Source: Burkholderiales bacterium RIFCSPLOWO2_12_FULL_65_40 (GTDB taxonomy: Bacteria > Pseudomonadota > Gammaproteobacteria > Burkholderiales > Burkholderiaceae_C). Taken from it: a stretch of 64,000 bases of DNA. The DNA is taken from positions 103,834 through 167,833 of the forward strand of contig MESL01000043.1 in assembly GCA_001770955.1 (NCBI GenBank), written 5' to 3'. The translations under genes were made by a program, and so were the position numbers. Positions 35,563 to 43,360 of this stretch are shown here, piece after piece (positions within the stretch are counted from its first letter, which is position 1; the number at the start of each line of letters is the position of its first letter). Below the pieces are notes generated by a model, which was given only the letters and a program-made list of their open reading frames with translations, was not told where the DNA came from and searched no databases.

Positions 35563-36576
35563 TCACGCGGCGCGCAGCAGCACGGCTTCCTGCCGCTGGC
35601 GCCACACGTCGGCCCAGTCCGAGCCCGCCTGCCGTGGCAGGAAGACGCGGACCGTACGAGGGCCACCCTTGGCCTCTTCGCGCTTGAGCCGGCGTGCGAG
35701 CGCGTAGGCGCTAGCTTGTCCGGTGAAGTCGCCGTCGGCGTCGTTGTCGCCGTAGACGCACACGCTGCGCACCGTGTCCGGGACCCAGAGCTTTTCCAGG
35801 TTGCCCGCGCTCAGCGCGCACCACACCGGCTTGCCAGTCGCCAGGAAAACCGCGATGCCGGTCTCGATGCCTTCGCACACGGCGAGCTCGTCGGTCGCCT
35901 CGGCCAGTCGCACGCAAGCGCCTGCGAAGCCGCTGCTGAGCACCTTCTTCGCATCCGGTGCATCGAGCTTGCGGCCCGCCTGCAGATAGGTGCGGTGCAG
36001 GGTGATCGCCCCTTGCGCGTCCTGCACGCTGGCCAGCATCGCGGGATACGTGGCCACCTTGTGTGCCTTTGCCGCGCCTTCCTTCTGGTAGTAGCCCAGA
36101 GTGGGGTGAAAGCGAAGCGAGGCGGGATAGCTGTCCAAAGCGAGCCCACGGCCGCGCAGGTAGCGGTCGACCTCGTCGCCGATCGTGACCGCCCGCGCTT
36201 CGCTCCAGATGCGCTGCACCAGCTTCTTCATGCGCTCCGGTGCGGCCGCGTCGTTGGCCGAATCTGGCCTGGCCGGCGGCAGCATGCCCAGCACCTTCTC
36301 GACCGCGCACAGGGCGGTGTGGAAGTCCATGGCCTTGCAGGCCTGCAGCAGCTTGAAGCCGCCACCCGGGCCGCACTTGCGGCAGTGGTAGTTCCCCTCA
36401 CCGTACTTGTCGGTGTACTGAAAGCGGTCCACCCCATCCTTGCAGACCGGGCAGGGCAGGGACTTGCGCTTGAGCAGCCGCTCGTCCAGCCCCAGGGCAC
36501 CGAGGATCTCGGTCCAGCGCCCGTGCGCACGCTGCTTGACCGCTTCCACGCGGGCCGCGTATTCAGCGTTCTGCAT
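35563..36576 (-). CDS. P4-type primase / Toprim protein with N-terminal zinc finger
   Basis: A 337-residue protein. Residues 42-68 form a zinc ribbon (CPVC...CRKCG; C42, C45, C65, C68) like the P4 alpha or T7-type primase zinc domain. The C-terminal half is a Toprim fold: catalytic glutamate in AVCEGIETGIA (near 218) and the DxD pair in YGDNDADGDFTG (near 272). It could prime the complementary strand after transfer or support element replication. No helicase domain is fused. It overlaps the upstream GHKL gene by 14 bp. Confidence 0.9.
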   Translation of the reverse strand: MQNAEYAARVEAVKQRAHGRWTEILGALGLDERLLKRKSLPCPVCKDGVDRFQYTDKYGEGNYHCRKCGPGGGFKLLQACKAMDFHTALCAVEKVLGMLPPARPDSANDAAAPERMKKLVQRIWSEARAVTIGDEVDRYLRGRGLALDSYPASLRFHPTLGYYQKEGAAKAHKVATYPAMLASVQDAQGAITLHRTYLQAGRKLDAPDAKKVLSSGFAGACVRLAEATDELAVCEGIETGIAVFLATGKPVWCALSAGNLEKLWVPDTVRSVCVYGDNDADGDFTGQASAYALARRLKREEAKGGPRTVRVFLPRQAGSDWADVWRQRQEAVLLRAA

Positions 36577-38203
36577 GGCCGTCTCCCCCGGGCATGGCGA
36601 CCGCCTCGGTGGAACCGAGAAGCTCCACCGTGCAGCCTGGCATGCTACCTTGGCCTACCGTGACCTCGAACTGTCGGCCATGCAGCAGCGGGTACTTCCC
36701 GAGGTGCAGGTCCGCCAGCAGCGAGCTGAGTGTGTCCACCGGGTCGGTGGAGCGCAGCAGGCGGATGAGGTCGGCCAGGGCGTCGCGGTCAGCTTCCATC
36801 TCGTCTTCGCGATAGCGATCGTTCCCATCGACGAAGTCCGACAGCTGGCGCACCGGCTCGCCGGAGTTTTCTCCGGCAGGGACTAGGATGTCGCCGTCCA
36901 GGCAGACGCCTTCGTTTCCGACGTCCACCTTGTGCACGCCCACACGGATGTGAACGGACTCACAGACAATCACCAGGGGATTGACCCAACGGCCTTCGAG
37001 TGTGGCGCGCGCCGTCTCCGACCGCACCTCGATCTGGGCCTCCTGGTCTTCGATGTAGCGGACGTGAGGTTGCAGCCAGTGGCCCGGATCGAGCACATAG
37101 GCCTCTGCGGCCAGCCACTGCTTGTGCCTGGCGAGCATCCAGTGTCCCGTGTTCTCGCCGTCAGGCCAGCCCAGCGACACGACGGTCACCCGGCCTTCCT
37201 CGATGTCTTCGCGACTGGGGGCGGAGGCCACCGGTTCGACGTAGTCACGCTCGGCATGGCGCGCCTGGATGGGATAGCCGACGATGCGCTCGAAGAGCGC
37301 TGCGGGCAGGACGTCCAGGTCGTTGAGCAAGTCCACGTGCCCCCACTGCTTCATCGCGTCGAAGTAGGTGTCGACGAACTCCACGGCGGGCAACTGCGTG
37401 CGGGCCACCTCCAGCACCGTCCGCCAGGACTGCTTGAACTGGGCCTCGACCCGGCGCAACTGCTGGTCTGCGTCAATCAGCGTGTCCCTGTCGGGCAGGC
37501 GAGCCATGAACTGCTGCGGATCCAGGTGGACGACATTGATCTCGCCCGCGCTGTAGTACGTGGGCCGCTTGACGCAGAAGCCCTGGAGGAATACCAGCGA
37601 GTTCCGCGCGGCCTTGCCGCTGCGGTTGCCCGCGACGTGCACGGCGCCGATCGGCGTGGCCATGAACGGCAGGCGATCCTCGGCGTAGCGCCGTTCCAGC
37701 GACTGGCCATTGAAGACCACGTCGACGGGGAAGCCCTCGCACAGCTCCTCCATACGCTGCGCCAGGTCGGCGATGTCGACGCCGTGCAGTTCGATGACGG
37801 TCCCGCTGATCGCCTGTGTCGCGGTCTGGACCTCGAACGCTTCGCGCCGCAGCGCGGCGACCGTGTCGATGTCCACGCACCGGTCGCCCGAAAGGACCAC
37901 GACGCGCGCCGCGGCGTACAGGCACTTCGTGAATCCGATCCCGAAGGGATGTTCCTGGGCGATGGTGTCGCCGTCCCAGCCGGACTCATGGAAGCTCAGC
38001 AGCTTCTGGAAGTCTTCGATGCCGAGCCCGTCGTCTTGCACGCGCAACATCTGCTTATCGACCTGGTGGTCGATGACGATGTGCAGCGCGCCCGCACGGC
38101 GGGCGTTCTGCAGCAGCTCGCTGACCAGCGTGAAGCGGTCGGTGAAGGCGTAGCGCTGGTTGCGTAGTGCGCCTTCTTCGTTGATGTGAACCTGGATCTT
38201 CAT
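36563..38203 (-). CDS. GHKL (HSP90-like) ATPase, conjugative element protein
   Basis: A 546-residue protein starting MKIQVHINEEGALRNQRYAF. The N-terminal 120 residues have the Bergerat ATP-binding motifs: N box SELLQNARRAGA, G1 VQDDGLGIEDF and G2 HPFGIGFTK. A transducer-like middle domain and a long C-terminal region of unknown function follow. Related proteins occur on integrative elements, but their role is unknown; GHKL folds are used by topoisomerases, MutL, HSP90, histidine kinases and some defence proteins. It overlaps the primase gene, so the two may act together. Confidence 0.82.
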   Translation of the reverse strand: MKIQVHINEEGALRNQRYAFTDRFTLVSELLQNARRAGALHIVIDHQVDKQMLRVQDDGLGIEDFQKLLSFHESGWDGDTIAQEHPFGIGFTKCLYAAARVVVLSGDRCVDIDTVAALRREAFEVQTATQAISGTVIELHGVDIADLAQRMEELCEGFPVDVVFNGQSLERRYAEDRLPFMATPIGAVHVAGNRSGKAARNSLVFLQGFCVKRPTYYSAGEINVVHLDPQQFMARLPDRDTLIDADQQLRRVEAQFKQSWRTVLEVARTQLPAVEFVDTYFDAMKQWGHVDLLNDLDVLPAALFERIVGYPIQARHAERDYVEPVASAPSREDIEEGRVTVVSLGWPDGENTGHWMLARHKQWLAAEAYVLDPGHWLQPHVRYIEDQEAQIEVRSETARATLEGRWVNPLVIVCESVHIRVGVHKVDVGNEGVCLDGDILVPAGENSGEPVRQLSDFVDGNDRYREDEMEADRDALADLIRLLRSTDPVDTLSSLLADLHLGKYPLLHGRQFEVTVGQGSMPGCTVELLGSTEAVAMPGGDGHAER

Positions 38204-38265
38204 GGAGATCTCCTGAATGCCAGTGAACCTCCCACGAGGGCGGCCCGCTGACGGGGTGGTGGGTA

Positions 38266-38595
38266 TCAGGCGCGTCCGCTCGTGTCGCGGGGCACCGATG
38301 CTGTGAACAGCTGGCCGCAGGCCAGCGCCTGGGCGAGGCCGTGTTCCTCGAACTCCCAGGGCAACAAGTGCCGACAGTCCAGGACTTGGCCGCGCGCGTC
38401 CAGGCGCTCGACCTTGAAGCCCAGCAGGTGCCAGTGCACCCGGTAGACCAGGCGGTCGGCGCCGGCGATCACGAAGCCCCGGCCGGCGCGGCCGGTCAGG
38501 ATTTCGCTTTCCTTCACGAGGAACTCGATGTCGCCGAGATCGCGCACCGGAAGCAGGGCCTCCACGCGACGCGGCTGATGTGCGGTGTGTTGCAT
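38266..38595 (-). CDS. Small hypothetical protein of the element
   Basis: A 109-residue soluble protein starting MQHTAHQPRRVEALLPVRDL. The body (GDIEFLVKESEILTGRAGRG, YRVHWHLLGFKVERLDARGQ) reads like a compact beta-rich domain, and the fold looks genuine by composition. No family recognised. It is followed by the GHKL ATPase gene 62 bp downstream and preceded by a 13-bp perfect hairpin at 38644-38673. Confidence 0.65.
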   Translation of the reverse strand: MQHTAHQPRRVEALLPVRDLGDIEFLVKESEILTGRAGRGFVIAGADRLVYRVHWHLLGFKVERLDARGQVLDCRHLLPWEFEEHGLAQALACGQLFTASVPRDTSGRA

Positions 38596-38606
38596 GGTTC
38601 GACTCC

Positions 38607-38855
38607 TCATTCGTGGTCCGGCACGCAGGCTGGTGCAGAGATGGATGCCGGTGCGCTACGGCGCACCGGCATCGGATCGACGAAAAACAGGGGCGCGTGC
38701 TCTGCCGTGGTACCGGGCGGCACAAAGCAGGGCGGTAGCGTTTCCTCGCGCATGGCTTCTTCCATGGCGATGGCATCCTGGTAGTCCAGGTGGCCGGTCA
38801 AGCCGTAGGCCACGAAGATCGCCAGGAGGCAGAGAACGTCCCTCCAATCGGTCAT
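38607..38855 (-). CDS. Small membrane protein of the element
   Basis: An 82-residue protein with one N-terminal membrane helix (DVLCLLAIFVAYGLTGHL) and a soluble tail rich in Glu and Pro. AAAGGAG lies eight bases upstream of the ATG. The last 20 codons contain a 13-bp perfect inverted repeat (38644-38673). No known function. It is probably co-transcribed with the next small gene 11 bp downstream. Confidence 0.65.
   Translation of the reverse strand: MTDWRDVLCLLAIFVAYGLTGHLDYQDAIAMEEAMREETLPPCFVPPGTTAEHAPLFFVDPMPVRRSAPASISAPACVPDHE
38644..38673 (-). repeat. Perfect 13-bp inverted repeat
   Basis: Arms GATGCCGGTGCGC and GCGCACCGGCATC flank a TACG tetraloop. It lies inside the end of the small membrane-protein gene and 49 bp upstream of the next start at 38595. 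It could form a very stable RNA hairpin acting on the translation or stability of the downstream gene. Confidence 0.8.
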
Positions 38856-38928
38856 TGGTGGACTCCTTTCAAGGTTGCAGAGTGGGGCGGGGAGCGCTCC
38901 CTCGGTTGGGGGTGTCAGGCCGGAGCAG

Positions 38929-39531
38929 TCAGGCGAACAGATCGCCCTCGAGTGCGGTGCGCCTTATCGCTTCGTTGATCCACTGAGGGTTGCGGGCAAG
39001 TCGGGACTCGACCCATTCGGGGTGGTCAACGATGGCCTCGCGCACCCAGCTTGGGTAGCGCATCAGGGTTTCGCGTAGCCAGCTGTGCATGGCGCAGCGG
39101 ATGACGTCCCGGACTTCTTCGACGTCGACCAAGCCGCAGTACGGCAGGGGCGACAAAGGGCTGCAGCCCACCACGCGAAGGCAGGACACGAAGCTGAACG
39201 GCTTGCGATCCTTCTCGCGCTCGGTGAACACCCAGCGCAGCGTGTCGAACTTCTCTTCGAGCGGTGTCTCGGGATCGGCCAGTCGACCGATCTCCTTGAG
39301 CAACCGCCAGTGCAGCAGCACGATGTCCTCCTCGCTCCATTCGACGGGAGCTCTGTCGTCTGTGGCGTCGAGCATCGCCGCAGCAGTTGCAGCCGGGACG
39401 ATGTGTGCATTCCCCGTCTGCAGTCGTTCGAGCAGGACCTGGAAGACCGGTCGCTCGGCGTGCTCGCTTTCGGACATGATTCCGATCGGCGGGCAAGGAC
39501 GGATCTCGGATGAGATGCTGTGGCTCAGCAT
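38929..39531 (-). CDS. Hypothetical protein of the element
   Basis: A 200-residue soluble protein with AAGGAG at proper spacing before the ATG at 39531. The central part is acidic and helical (EWSEEDIVLLHWRLLKEIGR), and the C-terminal 60 residues have short helical repeats (RYPSWVREAIVDHPEWVESR, NPQWINEAIRR) that suggest a small repeat or docking domain. No family recognised. Its leader (39532-39710) has the same arrangement as the DUF932 leader. Confidence 0.7.
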   Translation of the reverse strand: MLSHSISSEIRPCPPIGIMSESEHAERPVFQVLLERLQTGNAHIVPAATAAAMLDATDDRAPVEWSEEDIVLLHWRLLKEIGRLADPETPLEEKFDTLRWVFTEREKDRKPFSFVSCLRVVGCSPLSPLPYCGLVDVEEVRDVIRCAMHSWLRETLMRYPSWVREAIVDHPEWVESRLARNPQWINEAIRRTALEGDLFA

Positions 39532-39572
39532 GGTTGGCTCCTTGGGATAGCGGCAGGAGCCAACGCGCCTGT

Positions 39573-39707
39573 CTGGGGGCTGTTAGCCCCCAGGGGGTGG
39601 ATGGATGAACGGATCCGTGTGGCGGATCGGGGATTTCAAGGCTGGCTTGGGCACGGATCGATGTGCCATGGGGCCGGTGCGCCAGCGACCGGCAGGGAGA
39701 AAGCTTT
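39573..39707 (-). promoter_or_regulatory. Hairpin-rich leader upstream of the 39531 gene
   Basis: It contains a perfect 9-bp stem with a 3-nt loop (CTGGGGGCT / AGCCCCCAG, 39573-39593), centred 52 bases before the start codon, and a second hairpin (GCCGGT / ACCGGC, 39673-39693) followed on the plus strand by AGGGAGAAAGCTTT. The second hairpin matches the one at 35455-35487 with compensating base changes. The rest of 39532-40024 shows no gene on either strand that I can support. Confidence 0.5.
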
Positions 39708-40024
39708 CGGCGCCAGGCCGAGGGCGTGACTGCCCCCAGGCTGGCCTCGAAAGCCGCCGACGGGAAGCATTGGGTAGAGACAGCGATCCAGAGCATGTCG
39801 CGCTCAGACCGTGCCGACGGAACTCCAGGGCTTGCCAGGGGTGCAGGGCCAGCTACTGCATGCCTCCCACGGTAGAGGCCGAACCCTTATGCGTCAATGC
39901 CCGAAGCGCCATCAGTCTGCCCCGATGCCGAAAGCAGCCTGACTTCGTGGCCGTTTCGCGTGGCGATGCGCCAAGGTCTTGCCGATCATTTCTCCGAAGC
40001 TCGTTGTACCAGGAGAAGATGACT

Positions 40025-40798
40025 ATGGCTGACCTCGATTTCGTCAAGCACGACCAGGGGGGTGTCAATGCCCGCATCCTTGCCCGGGAAACCAAAGCCG
40101 ACTTCCGGCGAGTGGAGGCTGCGAGCCTGAAAATTAAGGCCAGCTTTGCGAGCGCCGAGGGGAAGCGCCTGTTCATCCGGTACTTCAATACCTTTCAGCT
40201 GGGCATCCATTTCATCTCGGTGATCTCGCGAACCAAGCTCAATCATGAAGATGTCGCGAAAGTAGAAGGGCTCATTCGCGAGCAGATGGACAAAGTTGCC
40301 GAGCAACTGAACCAGGCTATTGATGGCGCGGAGGCGCTCTTCAAGGCCAACGGCATTACCAGTGTCGCTACATATGACACGATTGCCTTGGAGTTGGAGG
40401 TCGGTGTGTTGTCTTCGAGTAGCCGCAGATATCTGGAGATCTTGGGCAAGCTTGATCAACTGATGCCTTTGCTGCAGACCCTGGAAATCCATGAGGTCAT
40501 CACCACGCAGGCAGTCGACATCGAGCGGGCTGCGCTCAAGCGCCGCGTGCGTGACGTAGCGAACGGCGCGCGAAACCTTGCTGGCCGGTTGCGACGGGAG
40601 ATGAACGCTCTGGACGCTCGAAAGAGCGCGGTCGTGTCTATTGCCGCGGATGTGGCGCAACTTTCCGGCAACGAAGTCGATGGTGGTAGCGCGAAGGCAG
40701 TTCCCGGCGCTGAGGATAGTGCAAGCAGGGGCTTCGCCGATGGCACTCAGACGGTAGAGATGCCCGAGGATGACGCCGTCTCAGCACGTTCCGTGTAG
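40025..40798 (+). CDS. DUF1845-like integrating conjugative element protein
   Basis: A 257-residue soluble, largely helical protein starting MADLDFVKHDQGGVNARILA, with AGGAGA eight bases upstream; the long open frame before it is non-coding leader. The conserved core includes GKRLFIRYFNTFQLGIHFIS and EQLNQAIDGAEALFKANGI, features I associate with DUF1845/PFL_4669-like proteins of integrative elements, some of which are regulators. The C-terminal 40 residues are acidic and low in complexity. Function not established. Confidence 0.75.
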   Translation: MADLDFVKHDQGGVNARILARETKADFRRVEAASLKIKASFASAEGKRLFIRYFNTFQLGIHFISVISRTKLNHEDVAKVEGLIREQMDKVAEQLNQAIDGAEALFKANGITSVATYDTIALELEVGVLSSSSRRYLEILGKLDQLMPLLQTLEIHEVITTQAVDIERAALKRRVRDVANGARNLAGRLRREMNALDARKSAVVSIAADVAQLSGNEVDGGSAKAVPGAEDSASRGFADGTQTVEMPEDDAVSARSV

Positions 40799-41238
40799 TA
40801 CTACTGCATCTCCACGCGAAAACACGCGCTTGCGCCGTCGATTGTTCGCGAGGCGTTCGGCCCAAGACGCACAGCAGGCAAGTGCGGAGTAGAGTTTCAT
40901 TGAAGGGTGTGCGATCGCATCGTCGCTCATCTTCTGTCCGGCTTGCCGTACGCGTCGCAGTCGTTACCTGCCTGCTGGTTCAATTTAGAAACACTTAGCA
41001 TAGAGCTCGGTCTCAGATTTTGGGCCGTTGCGGCAACGTGACCCTGCCATTCTGACGTGGCGCTTCGATGCGCGACTGCACGTCGGTGTACACATCATCC
41101 TCTAGCCGATTGGAACGCCGGCTGAAGGGAAAGGAAGTTCTGCGTTCCTCGGCAGCGGATTTCTTTCAGACCACATCCGCTGCGACAGAGCTGGTCATGC
41201 CCTCGCCTCTTGGACGTCTATCCAGGAAAGGAATGATC
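40799..41238. other. Gene-free stretch before alpA
   Basis: No supported gene on either strand. The middle (about 40975-41030) is less GC-rich and could hold the alpA promoter. No repeat, tRNA or clear attachment site is visible. Confidence 0.5.
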
Positions 41239-41478
41239 ATGCAAGACACGTCATCTTTACCGCCCGGCCTTACATCCGAGCAACATGGTGAATCGCTGGT
41301 GCTGCCTACCAGCGGCTTTGTGCGACAGAAACTGTTGCTTCACTTTATCCCGTTCTCCAAGTCGACTCTTTGGCGCCAAGTCAATGCAGGCCTGTTTCCT
41401 GCGCCTGTTCCTATCTCACCCGGAATCACTGCATGGCGTGCAGAGGAAGTTCGTCGTTGGATAGCGGAGAGGAGGTAG
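41239..41478 (+). CDS. AlpA-family helix-turn-helix regulator
   Basis: A 79-residue protein with the AlpA/MerR-like winged-HTH pattern: LLHFIPFSKSTLWRQVNAGL followed by FPAPVPISPGITAWRAEEVR and the closing RRWIAERR. AAAGGA lies just upstream of the two possible ATGs (41233 and 41239). AlpA proteins of P4-like and integrative elements regulate excision or integrase genes and often lie near an element end. Here it is the last element gene before the transhydrogenase operon, yet no integrase follows. Confidence 0.88.
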   Translation: MQDTSSLPPGLTSEQHGESLVLPTSGFVRQKLLLHFIPFSKSTLWRQVNAGLFPAPVPISPGITAWRAEEVRRWIAERR

Positions 41479-42002
41479 CAATGTGATCGTTGTGGACGAC
41501 TGGACGATCCGCGTCCGAATCCGCTGAATGCCACCACAGATTGCCACCTCAGATGCTGTACATGCGGAGCTACCGTGATGCAGCGCGCTCCGCTGACTAA
41601 GGTCAATGGCGATCTCCGCAGCATGAACGTCATGCGCAGACGCAGCCTCACCGATGCTGCCACTTTGACGAACGACGCTGATGGCGGAGCTTGTCCGCCG
41701 CGCCTATCCATGCGCTGCAGGGACAGCCCTGGAGCCCCTATTTGAGGCCAATCTGTGCCGCGGGCACGGGAAAACCCGAATTCTCCGGCATGAGTTTTAC
41801 TTTAGAGTAAGTGAAAAATCTTTAGGGTAAACTGCATGACGACAAAGCAAAATACATCTCCGCTTTGTCAGCTACAAGTCCCTGTCGTTCGTCAATTCGG
41901 CTGAACCAAGGGCGTTGGCGGTGCCTTGTGCGCGCACAAGATCCTTAGGAAGTCACGCCGCTTCACCTTTAGCAAACGCCGCTATTCGTCAAGGAATCTC
42001 AA
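41479..42002. other. Right element junction and pntA promoter region
   Basis: No gene. The left two thirds resemble the GC-rich junk of the other edge. From about 41785 the sequence becomes AT-rich and contains the palindromic operator pair at 41797-41830. AAGGA at 41991-41995 is the ribosome site of pntA. Confidence 0.55.
41797..41830 (+). promoter_or_regulatory. Palindromic operator upstream of pntA, with degenerate second site
   Basis: TTACTTTAGAGTAA (41797-41810) is an inverted repeat with one mismatch pair, followed exactly 20 bp later by AATCTTTAGGGTAA (41817-41830), which keeps 11 of 14 positions. The same 14-mer, in reverse complement and also with a degenerate copy 20 bp downstream, precedes the minus-strand thiolase operon at 56829-56842. 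A TetR-type dimer of the kind encoded at 57020-57658 would fit such a site. Confidence 0.7.
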
Positions 42003-42042
42003 ATGCTGATAGGAGTACCCGTCGAAACGACGGCGGGCGAAA
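42003..42042 (+). pseudogene. pntA: 5' fragment of pntA (first 13 codons)
   Basis: ATG with AAGGA seven bases upstream opens MLIGVPVETTAGE, the normal start of transhydrogenase alpha subunits (I-G-V-P-x-E-x-x-x-G-E). After one further base the frame meets the IS3 end at 42043. The gene resumes at 44757 with TRVAVTPETAKKL, so removing the insertion and one AAA target copy restores GGCGAAACCCGAGTAGCT and an intact frame. Confidence 0.93.
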
Positions 42043-42092
42043 TGAACCGCCCCGGGAATTGAGGAGGCTCCAACGTCTGAGAAGATGGAGCC

Positions 42093-42416
42093 ATGACAAA
42101 GTCAAACAAGTTCTCACCCGAGGTCCGCGAGCGCGCCGTGCGCTTGGTGCAGGAGCACCGAGGCGACTACCCCTCGCTGTGGTCAGCCATTGAGTCGATA
42201 GCCCCCAAGATTGGCTGTGTGCCGCAGACCCTCAACGAATGGGTCAAGAAGGCCGAGGTCGACAGCGGCCTGCGTGTCGGCACCACCACTTCGGATGCGC
42301 AACGCATCAAGGAACTGGAGCGCGAGGTCAAGGAGCTTCGCCGGGCCAACGACATCCTGAAGACGGCCAGCGCGTTTTTCGCGCAGGCGGAGCTCGACCG
42401 CCGATTGAAGTCTTGA
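42093..42416 (+). CDS. IS3-family transposase OrfA (outer IS)
   Basis: A 107-residue protein with the N-terminal HTH of IS3 OrfA ([34 protein letters not shown]) and a C-terminal leucine-zipper helix ([20 protein letters not shown]). The orfB frame is -1 relative to it; a TTTTTC run near 42376 is a plausible slippery site for the OrfAB fusion. Confidence 0.92.
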   Translation: MTKSNKFSPEVRERAVRLVQEHRGDYPSLWSAIESIAPKIGCVPQTLNEWVKKAEVDSGLRVGTTTSDAQRIKELEREVKELRRANDILKTASAFFAQAELDRRLKS

Positions 42417-42953
42417 AGAGCTACATCGACCGCCACCGTGATGACTACGGGGTCGAGCCCATCTGCCGGGTGTTGCAGATGGCCCCGTCGTGTTACTGGC
42501 GTCATGCAGCCCGCCAACGCAACCCCCAATTGCGCAGTGCACGCGCCCAGCGTGACGAGGGTTTGAAAGCCGACATCCAGCGCGTGTGGCACGCCAACTG
42601 GCAGGTCTACGGGGCTGACAAGGTCTGGCTGCAGATGAACCGCGAGGGCATCCCGGTGGCACGTTGTACCGTGGAGCGGCTGATGCGTGCCATGGGCTTG
42701 CAAGGGGCCCGCCGTGGCAAGACGGTGCGCACCACCACGCCAGACACCTCCGCACCGTGCCCGCTGGACCACGTCAACCGGCAATTCAAGGCCAGCCGCC
42801 CCAACGAGCTGTGGGTGTCGGACTTCACCTACGTCTCCACCTGGCAAGGCTGGCTGTACGTGGCCTTCGTGGTGGACGTGTATGCCCGGCGCATCGTGGG
42901 CTGGCGGGTCAGCCGCAGCATGCAGACGGACTTTGTGCTGGATGCGCTGGAGC
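42414..42953 (+). pseudogene. IS3-family transposase OrfB, 5' part (outer IS, interrupted)
   Basis: This frame encodes [20 protein letters not shown] and runs into the DDE integrase core with the first aspartate in ELWVSDFTYVSTW. At 42953 the reading breaks off after LDALE because the inner IS begins. The rest of the core, with the second Asp and the Glu, lies at 44346-44719. The gene cannot make a whole transposase as it stands. Confidence 0.92.
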
Positions 42954-43045
42954 AGAAGTGGCCCCGCAAATCTGAACAGGTGAGATAAAGCAGACTCCAG
43001 GCAAGAAGCCGGTCCGAGTGAGGGCTGGCGAGAAGGAGTTTTGCG

Positions 43046-43360
43046 ATGAACAAGAAGCCATCCGGACGGCGCACGCGCCGCTCGCACAGCCCAGCGTTCA
43101 AGGCCAAGGTGGCGCTGGCGGCGCTGCGCGAGGACAAGACCATGGCGCAGTTGTGCCAGGAGTTCGAATTGCACCCCACGCAGATCAACGAATGGAAGCG
43201 GCAACTGCTCGAACGCGCTGCCGACGTGTTCGGCTCTGTCGCCGCGCCCGAACCGGTGGACCTCGCGCCGCTGCACGCCAAGATCGGCCAGCTGGCGCTG
43301 GAGAACGATTTTTTAGAAAGCGCGCTCACCAAGGCGGGGTTGCTGAGCGCAAAGCGATGA
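43046..43360 (+). CDS. IS3-family transposase OrfA (inner IS)
   Basis: A 104-residue protein with the HTH region SPAFKAKVALAALREDKTMA followed by QLCQEFELHPTQINEWKRQL and a C-terminal helix ending DFLESALTKAGLL. The stop overlaps the orfB start codon (ATGA at 43357-43360). A T6 run near 43309 may allow -1 frameshifting to an OrfAB fusion. Confidence 0.93.
   Translation: MNKKPSGRRTRRSHSPAFKAKVALAALREDKTMAQLCQEFELHPTQINEWKRQLLERAADVFGSVAAPEPVDLAPLHAKIGQLALENDFLESALTKAGLLSAKR

Larger units (their letters stand above)
3433..41478. mobile_element. Integrated conjugative element or its remnant (MobH relaxase, F-type T4SS)
   Basis: Limits are approximate: from the traG relic to alpA. The block holds relaxase, coupling protein, a near-complete F-type channel, FlhDC-like activators, a CI-like repressor, primase and small accessory genes, between core genes on the left (gmk) and the transhydrogenase operon on the right. 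No integrase, recombination directionality factor, partition gene or flanking direct repeat was recognised, so it may have lost its own mobility or extend by rearrangement elsewhere. Confidence 0.75.

Noticed and set aside
39605..40024. A 140-codon upstream extension of the DUF1845-like gene
   Set aside because: The sequence is hairpin-rich leader, with no protein-like composition; AGGAGA sits correctly before 40025.
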